A stretch of 64,000 bases of DNA, taken from NCBI GenBank assembly GCA_002162875.1, contig MABA01000021.1, forward strand, positions 124,001 through 188,000. The letters run 5' to 3'. Position numbers and translations under genes: made by a program. Shown in pieces: positions 18,072 to 27,470 of the stretch (the stretch's first letter is position 1; each line of letters starts with the position of its first letter). Below the pieces are notes generated by a model, which saw only the letters and a program-made list of their open reading frames with translations, made no database searches and was not told where the DNA came from. This stretch comes from Rhodobacterales bacterium 52_120_T64 (lineage in GTDB: Bacteria; Pseudomonadota; Alphaproteobacteria; Rhodobacterales; Rhodobacteraceae).

Positions 18072-18467
18072 TTAGTACCCGTTGGCGGCTTGCAGTTCCC
18101 GCACATATTTTGTGATCCATCGTATCTGTGCATCAGATACACCTTCAACTGGGGGCATATTGCCAAAGCGCCAGTGGTGCGCGCGCACACCGTTCTTGAT
18201 CGCGTTCAAAAATGCGCCGTCGCCGTGGTGTCCGGCCTTGTAAAATGCATGCAGGAATGGCGGGCCGTTATCAGTGCCCGTTCCATTGTCCCCGTGACAA
18301 GTCGCACAATTTTCCTCATAGGCAATCTGACCGCTTTGAGCCGTTTGTGAAAACTCAGGAATCGAGATCGTACCGCCACCGGCGTTACTTGGCCCTGTAA
18401 ACATAGTCCACGCGGCGTAAGTTACAGCAAGAATTAGCACAAAAACGGCTACCATCTTGAAGTTCAT
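18072..18467 (-). CDS. Small membrane-anchored or secreted c-type cytochrome
   Basis: Monoheme class-I cytochrome c of 131 residues. A hydrophobic N-terminus (about 3-23) serves as signal or anchor. Heme is attached at C54-A-T-C57-H58, and Met104 in FGNMPPVEG is the likely sixth ligand. The start overlaps the cueR stop (ATGA), making it the third gene of the copA-cueR operon. This linkage suggests a role tied to copper exposure, for example electron transfer to a periplasmic cuproenzyme or cuprous-ion oxidation, but nothing in the sequence proves it. Confidence 0.88.
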   Translation of the reverse strand: MNFKMVAVFVLILAVTYAAWTMFTGPSNAGGGTISIPEFSQTAQSGQIAYEENCATCHGDNGTGTDNGPPFLHAFYKAGHHGDGAFLNAIKNGVRAHHWRFGNMPPVEGVSDAQIRWITKYVRELQAANGY

Positions 18468-18871
18468 AGCATTCCCTCTTCCGTATTTTCACCCGCCAAT
18501 CCTTGAAGGATTGGGCAGTCGGGCCTGTTGTCGCCGTGACATTTGTTAACCAATACAGACAAGGTCGCTTGCATGGCTTTCAGTTCCTCGATTTTATCTT
18601 CCATTTTTTCGAGATGCTCGCGCGCCATTGCTTTTACGTCTGCGCTTGCACGGTCCGTATCTTCGTAAAGGGACATCAGGGTGCGACAGTCCTCTATTGT
18701 AAATCCAAGACCCCTCGCCCGACTTAGGAAAGCCAGCTTGTGCATGTGCGTATGGCTGAAATCTCGATAACCGTTAGATGTACGGTCGGGCGAAATTAGA
18801 CCGATATCTTCGTAATATCTGATGGTCTTTGCAGGCAGGCCGCTGCTGTTTGAAGCTTCGCCAATATTCAT
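18464..18871 (-). CDS. cueR: CueR, copper-responsive MerR-family activator
   Basis: Cytosolic Cu(I)-sensing activator, 135 residues from ATG 18871. A winged helix-turn-helix lies at residues 2-70 (IGEASNSSGLPAKTIRYYEDIGLI) and a dimerisation helix at about 75-110. The metal loop has Cys111 and Cys119 in CHGDNRPDC, the two-cysteine, seven-residue spacing of monovalent-metal CueR-type sensors. The start overlaps the copA stop, so the sensor is encoded within the operon it should control. A matching 19-bp-spacer promoter lies at 21297-21327 ahead of copA. A longer frame to 19021 is inside copA and is rejected. Confidence 0.93.
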   Translation of the reverse strand: MNIGEASNSSGLPAKTIRYYEDIGLISPDRTSNGYRDFSHTHMHKLAFLSRARGLGFTIEDCRTLMSLYEDTDRASADVKAMAREHLEKMEDKIEELKAMQATLSVLVNKCHGDNRPDCPILQGLAGENTEEGML

Positions 18872-21270
18872 TTTTCGCCCTCCGGCTTCCAGCGTTTCAA
18901 TAGCAAAGAATTGCTGACGACACTTACGCTTGAGAAGGCCATCGCGGCACCGGCCAAGGCAGGGTTCAGGAACCCCAGCGCGGCGATCGGGATGCCAATG
19001 ACATTGTAAATGAACGCCCAAAACAGGTTTTGGCGAATTTTCGACGATGTGGCGCGTGCGACCTTAAGTGAGGAATGCACCAGCGTCGGATCGGCTTGCA
19101 TCAGCACGAACCCGGCGGTTTCCAGCGCCACGTCCGCACCGCCACCCATGGCAATGCCGAGGTCTGCCACCGCAAGCGCCGGGGCGTCGTTTACACCATC
19201 GCCGACCATGGCCACGTGATGCCCCTCGGCAACGAGGGCCTTAAGGACCGCGACTTTGTCGTCTGGGCGCATCTCGGATTTCACGTCGTCGATACCGACG
19301 AGCTTGGCTATATGCGCAGCGGTTTGCGGATTGTCGCCCGTTAGCAACATGGTGCGAACACCGTCCGCTTTCAGCGCTGCGATGGCGGCCTTGGCCTGCG
19401 GCCTTGGCGTGTCAGCTAGACCGATAAGCCCCAAAACAACGTCGTCGCGAGCGACCCAGACAACTGTTTGGCCTTGCTCTGCCATCTTTAACGCAACGGA
19501 TTGCATCACATCTGTCGCACTAGGCGCGGCGAATGTTTGTCGACCGATCAATACGGTTGTGTTGTTCACTCTCGCCGCCACCCCTTCACCAACTTTTGCG
19601 GTGAATTCAGTCGGAGCTGACAGGGTAAGTTTGCGATTTTTGGCAGCTGCCACCATTGCTTTACCTAGCGGATGTTCAGACCCAGACTGGGCGGACCCTG
19701 CCACCACCAGCAGGTCGTCGTCCGGCAGATCAAAACTGTGGATCCCGACGATTTTGGGTTTTCCCATCGTCAGCGTACCGGTTTTGTCAAACACTACGGT
19801 GTCGATGTTCTTGGCGCGCTCGAGTGTTTCGATATCGCGTATCAGAATTCCATGCTGCGCGGCCACACCGGTTCCTGCGACCAACGCCGTTGGTGTGGCC
19901 AAACCAAGCGCACAAGGGCAGGCGATAACTAATACGGAAATCGCAGCGGTGAGCGCAGTTTCGAATTCTGCTCCGGTGGCCATCCAGACGGTCAAGGTTA
20001 TAAGGGCAATCACAAGCACCACAGGTACGAAAATTGCCGCAATGCGATCGACCAGTCGTTGAATGGGCGCTTTGCCGGTTTGGGCTTCCTCCACCAACTT
20101 CGCAATCTTGGCGAGCGTGGTATCCGTCCCGACTTTCCTTGCGCGAACCCTTAACAGGCCAACACCATTGATTGATCCGGCGATGACGTCATCACCCTTT
20201 TGGCGCACCACTGGCATGGATTCGCCGGTGATCAGGCTCTCGTCGAGTTCGGATTCGCCTTTGATGATTTCACCGTCGACGGGCAGACGCTCGCCGGGTT
20301 TTACTATGACGACATCGCCGATCAGGACCTCGGAAATAGCAACCTCGACCTCTTCATTGGCGCGAAGCACTATGGCATTATCCGGGCGTAACGACATGAG
20401 CTGCCGAAGTGCGGAGGAGGCGGACCGCTTGGCGCGTGCCTCTAGAACCTTACCCGCCAAAATCAGCGTTATGACAACCGCGGAGGCCTCGAAATAGAGC
20501 TGCCCTTTGGCTTCAGCACCTAATGTGAGAAGCATCCAGACACTATAGAAATAAGCGGCACTTGTTCCCACCACAACCAGTTGGTCCATGTTGCCAGCTT
20601 TGGCCTTCAGCGCACTCCAAGCAGCACGATAGAATCGACGACCAATCCAGAATTGAACGGGGGTTGCGAGAAGGAGTTCAGCGTAGGGCGGGATGTTGAG
20701 ATCGAACCCTGCCAGCATGAAAATCATCTGGGAAACCAACGGCAACGTTAGTGCTGCTGCAACAGAAAGCTCAACTAAATCCTTGCGTTGCGCGGCAGAA
20801 ATTTCTTTTTCCCGATCATCCCCTGTTTCTTTTGCAATCGTCGCGGGATAGCCCGCATCGGCCGATGCTTTCGCGATTATCGCAGGCGTGGTTTGCCCTG
20901 GTATGTAGTTAACCGAAGCGGTCTCCAGCGCCAAATTCACAGATGCTGACAGCACCCCCGACACGGATTGCATGGCCTTTTCCGATCGCCCAGCGCAACT
21001 GGCGCAGGTCATTTTGGAGATGTTGAAGGTCACCTGTGCCTCGCGAATTCCGTAACCCGTGGTGCGCACAGCATCGGCGATCCGATCAGCGGAGAGGGCA
21101 TCTGCATCATAGGATACATCTAGCTTTTCCAGCGCCAGATTGACGGTCGCAGATTCGACTCCGGGCATAGCTTCGACAGCCTTTTCCACACGTCCAGCGC
21201 ACCCCGCACAAGTCATGCCGGTTACTTCAAAATTTACGTTGTCATAATGGGCCGATGCCAAATCTTGCAT
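18868..21270 (-). CDS. copA: Copper-exporting P1B-type ATPase CopA
   Basis: Heavy-metal P-type ATPase of 800 residues that pumps Cu(I) out of the cytosol. Two N-terminal HMA domains carry CxxC at Cys21/Cys24 (GMTCAGC) and Cys89/Cys92 (KMTCASC). The transmembrane site has the CPC motif in ACPCALGLATP. Actuator TGES, phosphorylation site DKTGTLT, TGDN and the hinge GDGVNDAPAL are all present. The start at 21270 is chosen because AGGAGA precedes it and because the upstream in-frame codon at 21327 lies within the promoter. It overlaps cueR by 4 nt. Copper supply to cytochrome oxidase by the CopA2/FixI class is an alternative role, but the CueR linkage favours detoxification. Confidence 0.94.
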   Translation of the reverse strand: MQDLASAHYDNVNFEVTGMTCAGCAGRVEKAVEAMPGVESATVNLALEKLDVSYDADALSADRIADAVRTTGYGIREAQVTFNISKMTCASCAGRSEKAMQSVSGVLSASVNLALETASVNYIPGQTTPAIIAKASADAGYPATIAKETGDDREKEISAAQRKDLVELSVAAALTLPLVSQMIFMLAGFDLNIPPYAELLLATPVQFWIGRRFYRAAWSALKAKAGNMDQLVVVGTSAAYFYSVWMLLTLGAEAKGQLYFEASAVVITLILAGKVLEARAKRSASSALRQLMSLRPDNAIVLRANEEVEVAISEVLIGDVVIVKPGERLPVDGEIIKGESELDESLITGESMPVVRQKGDDVIAGSINGVGLLRVRARKVGTDTTLAKIAKLVEEAQTGKAPIQRLVDRIAAIFVPVVLVIALITLTVWMATGAEFETALTAAISVLVIACPCALGLATPTALVAGTGVAAQHGILIRDIETLERAKNIDTVVFDKTGTLTMGKPKIVGIHSFDLPDDDLLVVAGSAQSGSEHPLGKAMVAAAKNRKLTLSAPTEFTAKVGEGVAARVNNTTVLIGRQTFAAPSATDVMQSVALKMAEQGQTVVWVARDDVVLGLIGLADTPRPQAKAAIAALKADGVRTMLLTGDNPQTAAHIAKLVGIDDVKSEMRPDDKVAVLKALVAEGHHVAMVGDGVNDAPALAVADLGIAMGGGADVALETAGFVLMQADPTLVHSSLKVARATSSKIRQNLFWAFIYNVIGIPIAALGFLNPALAGAAMAFSSVSVVSNSLLLKRWKPEGEK

Positions 21271-21296
21271 GTCGCGTCTCCTATGTGTTCGAGCAG

Positions 21297-21327
21297 TATC
21301 TAAGGCTTCCAGTGACTGTAAGGTCAA
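21297..21327 (-). promoter_or_regulatory. CueR-type promoter of copA-cueR-cytochrome c
   Basis: On the minus strand a -35 TTGACC (21322-21327) and a -10 TAGATA (21297-21302) are separated by 19 nt, the overlong spacing that MerR-family activators correct by distorting DNA. Within the spacer an imperfect dyad, ACCTTAC and GGAAGCC half-sites with a 7-nt centre, resembles the CueR box. A start site near 21290 would leave a leader of about 20 nt before the copA ATG. Confidence 0.82.
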
Positions 21328-21415
21328 GGGGTAAAGCCAACTTTTTGAAAATCGTTATGGAATCGAGGGCTTTGCCACCGTATAAGGCCTTGAAACCAAA
21401 GCGGAGGCTGATGCC

Positions 21416-22009
21416 ATGCGGACTGCGAAAATCGAACGTAAAACGGCCGAGACCGATATTTCAGTCGAGATAAATCTCGATGGAACCGGGATCTATGACA
21501 ACCAAACGGGTGTCGGGTTTTTCGACCATATGCTAGACCAGCTTTCGCGCCACGCATTGATCGACATGACCGTTCGCGCCAACGGGGATTTGCACATTGA
21601 CGACCACCACACTGTGGAAGATGTGGGCATCGCACTTGGCAAGGCTGTTGCACAAGCCATTGGTGACAAACGAGGAATTGTGCGTTACGGGTCTTGTATG
21701 CTGGTCATGGATGACACGTTGGTACGGGCTGCGCTGGATATGTCTGGGCGCGCGTACTTGATTTGGAAAGTGGATTTCACTGCTTCAAAAATCGGATCGT
21801 TCGACACTGAACTTGTGCGCGAATTCTTTACGGCGTTTGCAATGAATGCCGGAATGAACCTGCACATCGAACGTTTAGACGGTCTGAACAGCCACCACAT
21901 TGCCGAAGCCAGCTTCAAGGCTGTTGCTCGTGCATTGCGCGATGCGCTGGAAACGGACCCACGTAAAGCCGATGCGATCCCTTCGACCAAAGGTACGCTG
22001 AGCGAATGA
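21416..22009 (+). CDS. hisB: Imidazoleglycerol-phosphate dehydratase
   Basis: Sixth step of histidine biosynthesis: dehydration of imidazole-glycerol phosphate to imidazole-acetol phosphate. The 197 residues match the monofunctional HisB family; there is no phosphatase domain. The metal-binding motifs are [16 protein letters not shown] in the first half and [11 protein letters not shown] in the second. [13 protein letters not shown] and the C-terminal IPSTKGTL are typical. It overlaps hisH by 4 nt. The divergent copA promoter is close upstream. Confidence 0.95.
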   Translation: MRTAKIERKTAETDISVEINLDGTGIYDNQTGVGFFDHMLDQLSRHALIDMTVRANGDLHIDDHHTVEDVGIALGKAVAQAIGDKRGIVRYGSCMLVMDDTLVRAALDMSGRAYLIWKVDFTASKIGSFDTELVREFFTAFAMNAGMNLHIERLDGLNSHHIAEASFKAVARALRDALETDPRKADAIPSTKGTLSE

Positions 22010-22647
22010 CGACGGTTATTGTTGACTATAACTCCGGCAACATCCATTCGGCTGAGAAAAGCTTTCAGCGGATGGCTGACGAAGTTGATGCCGGGACGGT
22101 TATCGTGTCCTCGGACCCTGAAGTTGTGCGCAAGGCAGATCGAATTGTATTGCCCGGCGTAGGGGCTTTTGCTGATTGTCGTCAAGGCCTTGCGAGTTAT
22201 GACGGGCTGTTTGAGGCGATCGAGGAACGGGTGTTGCATGGCGGCGTTCCGTTCCTTGGAATTTGTGTCGGAATGCAAATGATGGCGACCATGGGGCGCG
22301 AACATGGGCAGAATACACAGGGTTTTGACTGGGTCAGTGGCGAAGTGGTTGAAATGCAGCCAAACGACCCTGAACTTAAGGTTCCGCACATGGGCTGGAA
22401 CGAATTGGAAATCCGCGTTCAGCACCCGCTTTTTGATGGCATTTCAACAGGGGACCACGCGTATTTCGTGCACTCGTATCACCTCGCACCAAGCGATCCT
22501 GCACATCTTATGGCCACGGTCGATTACGGTGGTCCGGTGACGGCGATGGTGGCGCTGGACAATATGGTTGGCACGCAGTTTCACCCTGAGAAAAGTCAGA
22601 AAACCGGTTTGCAACTGATTGCGAATTTCCTGCACTGGAAACCGTAG
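22006..22647 (+). CDS. hisH: Imidazole glycerol phosphate synthase, glutaminase subunit
   Basis: Class-I glutamine amidotransferase that supplies ammonia to HisF for imidazole-ring closure in histidine biosynthesis. Of 213 residues, the triad is Cys87 in [10 protein letters not shown] with His193 and Glu195 in [22 protein letters not shown] is the usual N-terminus. It is translationally coupled to hisB. Contrary to a common alphaproteobacterial order, hisA and hisF do not follow; a convergent GlcG-like gene comes next, so the other his genes must lie elsewhere. Confidence 0.95.
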   Translation: MTTVIVDYNSGNIHSAEKSFQRMADEVDAGTVIVSSDPEVVRKADRIVLPGVGAFADCRQGLASYDGLFEAIEERVLHGGVPFLGICVGMQMMATMGREHGQNTQGFDWVSGEVVEMQPNDPELKVPHMGWNELEIRVQHPLFDGISTGDHAYFVHSYHLAPSDPAHLMATVDYGGPVTAMVALDNMVGTQFHPEKSQKTGLQLIANFLHWKP

Positions 22648-22652
22648 ATCGA

Positions 22653-22723
22653 CGTTAACCTTTTAGGGTTATACGCCGTTTTTCACGTACACAACGCGTG
22701 TGTACGCGTTGCGTTAACCTTTT
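22653..22723. repeat. Direct repeats flanking a hairpin between hisH and the GlcG-like gene
   Basis: Two copies of the 12-mer CGTTAACCTTTT (22653-22664 and 22712-22723) flank a perfect 8-bp inverted repeat, CGTACACA and TGTGTACG around ACGCG (22686-22706). It is in the 93-nt convergent gap. Without a U-run it is not a standard intrinsic terminator. It could be a bidirectional 3'-end structure or a member of a dispersed intergenic repeat family. Confidence 0.5.
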
Positions 22724-22740
22724 GGACGTAGGGCGCGCAA

Positions 22741-23169
22741 TTAACCTTCGCCAACCAAATTTACGGCCTCGATACCAGCCATGGCCGCGATCAGATCGTT
22801 GTCCGAAGTGTCGCCCGTAACGCCGACAGCACCCAGAATTTCGCCCTTGTTGTTTTTCAGCAATACGCCGCCGGGAACGGGGATGACTTTGCCGCCGAAT
22901 GCGCCGTTAACGGCTGCCATGAAATAGGCTTGTGCCTCTGCGCGGGCCATCTGAGCGGTTCCGCCCATGCCCAGCATTACGGAACCGTAGGCTTTGCCCT
23001 CGGCGATTTGGAAACGACCGGGGGCAGCACCGTCTTGGCGCTCGAACGCTTTTATGTTGCCGCCTGCGTCTAGCACGATGACGGAAAGGGGTTTCAGCCC
23101 CATCTCGACACCCGTACGGAAAATCGTTGCAATCATTTTACGGGATTTGGTTAGGGAAATGGCAGCCAT
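22741..23169 (-). CDS. GlcG/HbpS-like heme-binding domain protein (DUF336)
   Basis: Single-domain protein of 142 residues matching the GlcG/HbpS family: SVIVLDAGGNIKAFERQDGA, FQIAEGKAYGSVMLGMGG, GGVLLKNNKGEILGAVGVTGDTSDND. Members occur in glycolate-utilisation loci and as extracytoplasmic heme-binding proteins, but this one has no signal peptide. GGAGCG precedes the ATG. No glcDEF genes are adjacent, although two GlcD-like oxidases occur elsewhere in the window. The specific function is unknown. Confidence 0.85.
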   Translation of the reverse strand: MAAISLTKSRKMIATIFRTGVEMGLKPLSVIVLDAGGNIKAFERQDGAAPGRFQIAEGKAYGSVMLGMGGTAQMARAEAQAYFMAAVNGAFGGKVIPVPGGVLLKNNKGEILGAVGVTGDTSDNDLIAAMAGIEAVNLVGEG

Positions 23170-23242
23170 GGTGCGCTCCTACATTTGGGTTACGCGAGGT
23201 TAGTAACAGCGCCGGCAGCGAAGCGGAAGGGGATATCAATCT

Positions 23243-23269
23243 TGCTCTTGCAGCTGGCGTACAAGAGCA
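23243..23269. repeat. Inverted repeat upstream of pepN
   Basis: Perfect 8-bp arms TGCTCTTG and CAAGAGCA around an 11-nt centre, ending 32 nt before the pepN ATG in the divergent glcG-like/pepN region. It may be a leader hairpin or an operator; no factor is suggested. Confidence 0.35.
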
Positions 23270-23301
23270 TAGGTTGTTGGAAAGCCAATCGGAGATTTCT
23301 C

Positions 23302-25854
23302 ATGCAAGACCAGACCATCCGCCTTTCTGAATATCAGCCCCTTCCCTATTTGGTAGAGGATGTGCATCTGACGTTTAAACTGCATGCCAACAAGACACGG
23401 GTAAAAGCGCGGATAACCTTTGTGACTAATCCGGCGAACCCCGGTGGCGATCTACGACTCGACGGGCAAGAACTGATTCTGATTTCGAGCAAAATCGACG
23501 GGATTGATGTTGACGCCACCCCTGATAGCGAGGGGCTGACATTAGCCGCATCAATGCTGTCTGACCGGTTTGTCTGGGAATGTGAAACGGAGATTAACCC
23601 AGAAGCCAATACGTCCTTAAACGGTTTGTATATGTCGGGCGGTATGTACTGCACACAGTGCGAGGCGGAAGGGTTCCGCAAGATTACATTCTACCCCGAC
23701 CGCCCTGATGTAATGAGCGTTTTCACAGTGCGAATTGAAAGCGATATGCCGGTACTACTGTCAAACGGGAACCCCGTTGAAAGCGGCGAGGGCTGGGTCG
23801 AATGGCATGACCCTTGGCCAAAGCCTGCATATTTGTTTGCTTTGGTGGCGGGTGATTTGGTGTCTTATGACGACACGTTCAAAACGGCCTCGGACCGTGA
23901 GGTTGCGCTGAAGATTTATGTCCGCGACGGCGATCAGGACAAATGTGCTTACGCGATGGATTCGTTGATCCGGTCGATGAAATGGGACGAAGAAGAATAT
24001 GGGCGGGAATATGACCTCGACATTTTCAACATCGTTGCGGTGGATGATTTCAATATGGGCGCGATGGAAAACAAAGGGTTGAATATCTTTAACTCAGCAT
24101 TGGTTTTGGCCAGCCCCGAGACCGCGACGGATGCCAACTACGAGCGGATCGAAAGTGTCATTGCGCACGAGTATTTCCACAATTGGACCGGCAATAGAAT
24201 TACGTGCCGCGACTGGTTTCAGTTGTGTCTGAAAGAAGGGTTGACGGTTTACCGCGATCAACAGTTCACAAGTGATATGCGCGACGCAGGTGTAAAAAGA
24301 ATTGACGATGTGCAGGCCTTGCGAGCACGGCAATTCCGCGAGGATGCAGGACCGCTTTCCCACCCACCAAGGCCTGAAGAATACATTGAGATCAATAACT
24401 TCTATACGGCTACGGTGTATAATAAAGGGGCCGAAGTTGTCGGAATGCTGCCATGTTTGGTGGGCAAAGACGGGTATCGCAATGCGCTCGATCTATATTT
24501 TGAACGACATGACGGGCAGGCCTGTACGATCGAGGATTGGTTGACAGTTTTTGAGGATGCAACGGGGCGAGATTTGACGCAGTTCAAGCTGTGGTATTCC
24601 AGCGCGGGGACGCCGAAGGTTGCCGTTACGGATGATTGGTCGGACGGAGTTTATTCGCTTACGCTGACGCAAGCGACAGCGCCAACACCTGGGCAAGACG
24701 AGAAGCTGCCGCGGTTGATTCCTGTTGGTGTCGGGCTGCTGTATCCTGATGGGTCCGAGGCTTTGGCAACCCAAACTCTGGAACTTGATAAGGAAACCCT
24801 AACCTTTACGTTCGATGATCTTCGGGAACGTCCGATTCCTTCGATTTTGCGGGACTTCTCAGCCCCTGTGATTATTGAACGGGACGTGTCGAATGAAGAG
24901 AACGCGTTTTTACTGGCCAACGACACGGACCAGTTTAATAAATGGGAGGCTGGGCGAAACTATGCCCTAAACATTTTGGGTCGGTTGACCGATGGGGCCA
25001 ATGACCCTGACGCGGCGTTTCTTGCGGCCATGAAAACCGTTGCGTCGGATGATGGGTTGGACCCGGCGTTTCGGGCGTTGGCAGTTTCGCTGCCGGATGA
25101 AAGTGCTATCGCGGGCGATAGTGTTGCCAAGGGCGGCGTTCCTGATCCGTTGGCGATTCATAAGGCGCGGCGCATGCTGGACACGGCTTTGGCCGGCGAG
25201 ATGGCTGCCGACCTGCCCGCATTATATACAAGCATGAACGTCGAAGGTGCGTATACACCTGATGCGAAGGCGGCGGGTAAGCGAGCGTTGCGTGCGCGTG
25301 CATTGTCGATGATGACGCTGTTAGACCCTGATGCCAAGTTGGCGAAGCAACAGTACAGCGACGCGGATAACATGACTGAACAGCTATCGGCGCTCGCCGC
25401 GTTGGTTGCAGCAGGCCAAGCGAGTGAGGCGTTGGAGGCGTTTTACGAGCAGTGGAAACACGAAAAGCTGGTGGTTGATAAATGGTTTATGGTGCAGGCA
25501 GCTGCCACTCCGCCGGAACGCGCTATTGAAGTGGTGCGAAACCTGTCTAACCATGCTGCTTTTGAGTGGAAAAACCCTAACCGTTTCCGTGCGTTGATCG
25601 GGGCGTTTGCTGGTGGCAATCCCGCAGGGTTCCATGATGAAAGCGGGGCTGGGTATGAGTTTGTGGCAGACTGGATCATCAAGCTCGACCCGCACAATCC
25701 GCAAACCACCGCCGGAATGTGCACGGTATTTTCGTCGATGGGCCAATACGATCCGGTGCGCCAAACCAAGATGAGAGCAGCGTTACAACGGGTTCAAGAC
25801 ACCAAAGGCCTGTCCAAAAATGCTTCCGAAATCGTTGGACGGATTTTGTCGTAG
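23302..25854 (+). CDS. pepN: Aminopeptidase N (M1 family)
   Basis: Zinc aminopeptidase that removes N-terminal residues from peptides in late cytosolic protein turnover. From ATG 23302, after GGAG, it has 850 residues and begins MQDQTIRLSEYQPLPY, like other PepN. An in-frame extension to 23185 is unconserved. The substrate-binding GAMEN motif is at about 253-257. The zinc site is HEYFH at 289-293, with the third ligand Glu in LKEGLTVYRDQQF. The C-terminal DUF3458 helical part is present to the end. Its neighbours are not functionally linked. Confidence 0.95.
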   Translation: MQDQTIRLSEYQPLPYLVEDVHLTFKLHANKTRVKARITFVTNPANPGGDLRLDGQELILISSKIDGIDVDATPDSEGLTLAASMLSDRFVWECETEINPEANTSLNGLYMSGGMYCTQCEAEGFRKITFYPDRPDVMSVFTVRIESDMPVLLSNGNPVESGEGWVEWHDPWPKPAYLFALVAGDLVSYDDTFKTASDREVALKIYVRDGDQDKCAYAMDSLIRSMKWDEEEYGREYDLDIFNIVAVDDFNMGAMENKGLNIFNSALVLASPETATDANYERIESVIAHEYFHNWTGNRITCRDWFQLCLKEGLTVYRDQQFTSDMRDAGVKRIDDVQALRARQFREDAGPLSHPPRPEEYIEINNFYTATVYNKGAEVVGMLPCLVGKDGYRNALDLYFERHDGQACTIEDWLTVFEDATGRDLTQFKLWYSSAGTPKVAVTDDWSDGVYSLTLTQATAPTPGQDEKLPRLIPVGVGLLYPDGSEALATQTLELDKETLTFTFDDLRERPIPSILRDFSAPVIIERDVSNEENAFLLANDTDQFNKWEAGRNYALNILGRLTDGANDPDAAFLAAMKTVASDDGLDPAFRALAVSLPDESAIAGDSVAKGGVPDPLAIHKARRMLDTALAGEMAADLPALYTSMNVEGAYTPDAKAAGKRALRARALSMMTLLDPDAKLAKQQYSDADNMTEQLSALAALVAAGQASEALEAFYEQWKHEKLVVDKWFMVQAAATPPERAIEVVRNLSNHAAFEWKNPNRFRALIGAFAGGNPAGFHDESGAGYEFVADWIIKLDPHNPQTTAGMCTVFSSMGQYDPVRQTKMRAALQRVQDTKGLSKNASEIVGRILS

Positions 25855-25919
25855 GCCTTGCCCCTTTGGGCGTGGTTGCGTAGAAGATCAAGACCCATAT
25901 TCTTAGCGGATGAAACGCA

Positions 25920-27437
25920 ATGACCGAGCTTGCCTATACCGAACCAAAACCAAAGATCTATGCTGGTGCGAAAGACGACTGGGAAGTCGTGATCGGGCTT
26001 GAAGTGCATGCCCAGGTCTCTTCGAATTCCAAGTTGTTTTCGGGCGCTTCGACCAAGTTTGGCGCAGAGCCGAATTCAAATGTTTCGCTGGTGGATGCAG
26101 CAATGCCCGGCATGTTGCCGGTGATCAACGAGTTCTGTGTTGAACAAGCGGTGCGCACGGGATTGGGTTTGAAGGCTGAGATTAACCTTTATTCGCGGTT
26201 CGACCGTAAGAACTATTTCTACCCCGATTTGCCGCAAGGCTACCAGATCTCGCAGCTATACCACCCCATCGTTGGCGAGGGCGAAATCCTTGTGGATATG
26301 GAGCCGGGTGTGGCGCGTAAGGTTCGTGTTGAACGGATTCATATCGAGCAAGACGCGGGTAAATCTGTGCACGACATGGACCCCGAAATGTCCTTTGTTG
26401 ACTTAAACCGTACCGGAATTGCCTTGATGGAAATCGTTTCGCGGCCAGATATTCGCGGTCCGGAAGAAGCAGCCGAATATGTTCGAAAACTGCGTCAAAT
26501 CTTACGGTATTTGGGCACTTGTGATGGAAATATGCAAGAAGGTTCCATGCGCGCTGACGTAAATGTGTCCGTTTGTAAGGCTGGAACGTATGAAAAATTC
26601 CGTGCTAGCGACAATGATTTCTCGTTATTGGGAACGCGGTGTGAGATCAAGAATATGAACTCTATGCGGTTCATTCAGCAAGCGATCGACTATGAGGCTA
26701 AGCGCCAGATCGCGATTATTGAAGACGGTGGAACCATCGATCAGGAAACGCGTCTATATGATCCGGTGAAAAGCGAAACGCGGTCCATGCGGTCCAAGGA
26801 AGAAGCGCACGATTACCGGTATTTCCCTTGCCCTGATTTGCTGCCATTGGAGATTGAACAATCTTGGGTCGATACCATCGCGGCCGGTTTGCCAGAGCTG
26901 CCTGACGAGAAGAAAGCACGTTTCGTTTCTGATTACGGCATGACTGAATATGATGCTAGCGTGTTGACTGCAAATGTCGCTAAGGCTGATTTCTTCGAAA
27001 CCGTTGCCAAAGGGCGCGATGGAAAAATGGCCGCGAACTGGGTGATCAACGAATTGTTTGGTCGTCTTAACAAAGAAGATCACAAAATTGAGGAATCGCC
27101 GATTTCAGCCGATCAGCTGGGCGGAATTCTTGATCTGATCACCAAGGGCGATATTTCTGGCAAAATTGCCAAGGAGTTGTTCGAGATTGTCTGGACCGAG
27201 GGCGGTGATCCTGCAGAAATCGTCGAAGCACGCGGTATGAAGCAGGTGACCGATACTGGTGCGATCGAAACTGCTGTGGATGAAGTCATGGCCGCGAACC
27301 CTGACAAAGTAGCCGCTGCAAAAGCAAAGCCGAGCATGGCGGGTTGGTTTGTTGGGCAGGTTATGAAGGCGACCGGAGGCAAGGCCAATCCGAAAGCCGT
27401 CAACGAAATCATTCGCGCTAAGTTGGGTATCGAGTAA
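25920..27437 (+). CDS. gatB: Asp/Glu-tRNA(Asn/Gln) amidotransferase subunit B
   Basis: Subunit of the GatCAB complex that converts misacylated Glu-tRNA(Gln), and possibly Asp-tRNA(Asn), into the correct aminoacyl-tRNA. The 505 residues include [22 protein letters not shown] near the N-terminus, [21 protein letters not shown], the zinc/kinase region and a C-terminal YqeY/tail domain (about 360-505) that recognises tRNA. The length is normal. The gatA and gatC partners are not in the window. The following DUF4177 gene is on the same strand, 33 nt downstream. Confidence 0.95.
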   Translation: MTELAYTEPKPKIYAGAKDDWEVVIGLEVHAQVSSNSKLFSGASTKFGAEPNSNVSLVDAAMPGMLPVINEFCVEQAVRTGLGLKAEINLYSRFDRKNYFYPDLPQGYQISQLYHPIVGEGEILVDMEPGVARKVRVERIHIEQDAGKSVHDMDPEMSFVDLNRTGIALMEIVSRPDIRGPEEAAEYVRKLRQILRYLGTCDGNMQEGSMRADVNVSVCKAGTYEKFRASDNDFSLLGTRCEIKNMNSMRFIQQAIDYEAKRQIAIIEDGGTIDQETRLYDPVKSETRSMRSKEEAHDYRYFPCPDLLPLEIEQSWVDTIAAGLPELPDEKKARFVSDYGMTEYDASVLTANVAKADFFETVAKGRDGKMAANWVINELFGRLNKEDHKIEESPISADQLGGILDLITKGDISGKIAKELFEIVWTEGGDPAEIVEARGMKQVTDTGAIETAVDEVMAANPDKVAAAKAKPSMAGWFVGQVMKATGGKANPKAVNEIIRAKLGIE

Positions 27438-27470
27438 GCTAGGTTAGATCAACCAGAGTTGGGAGAGACC

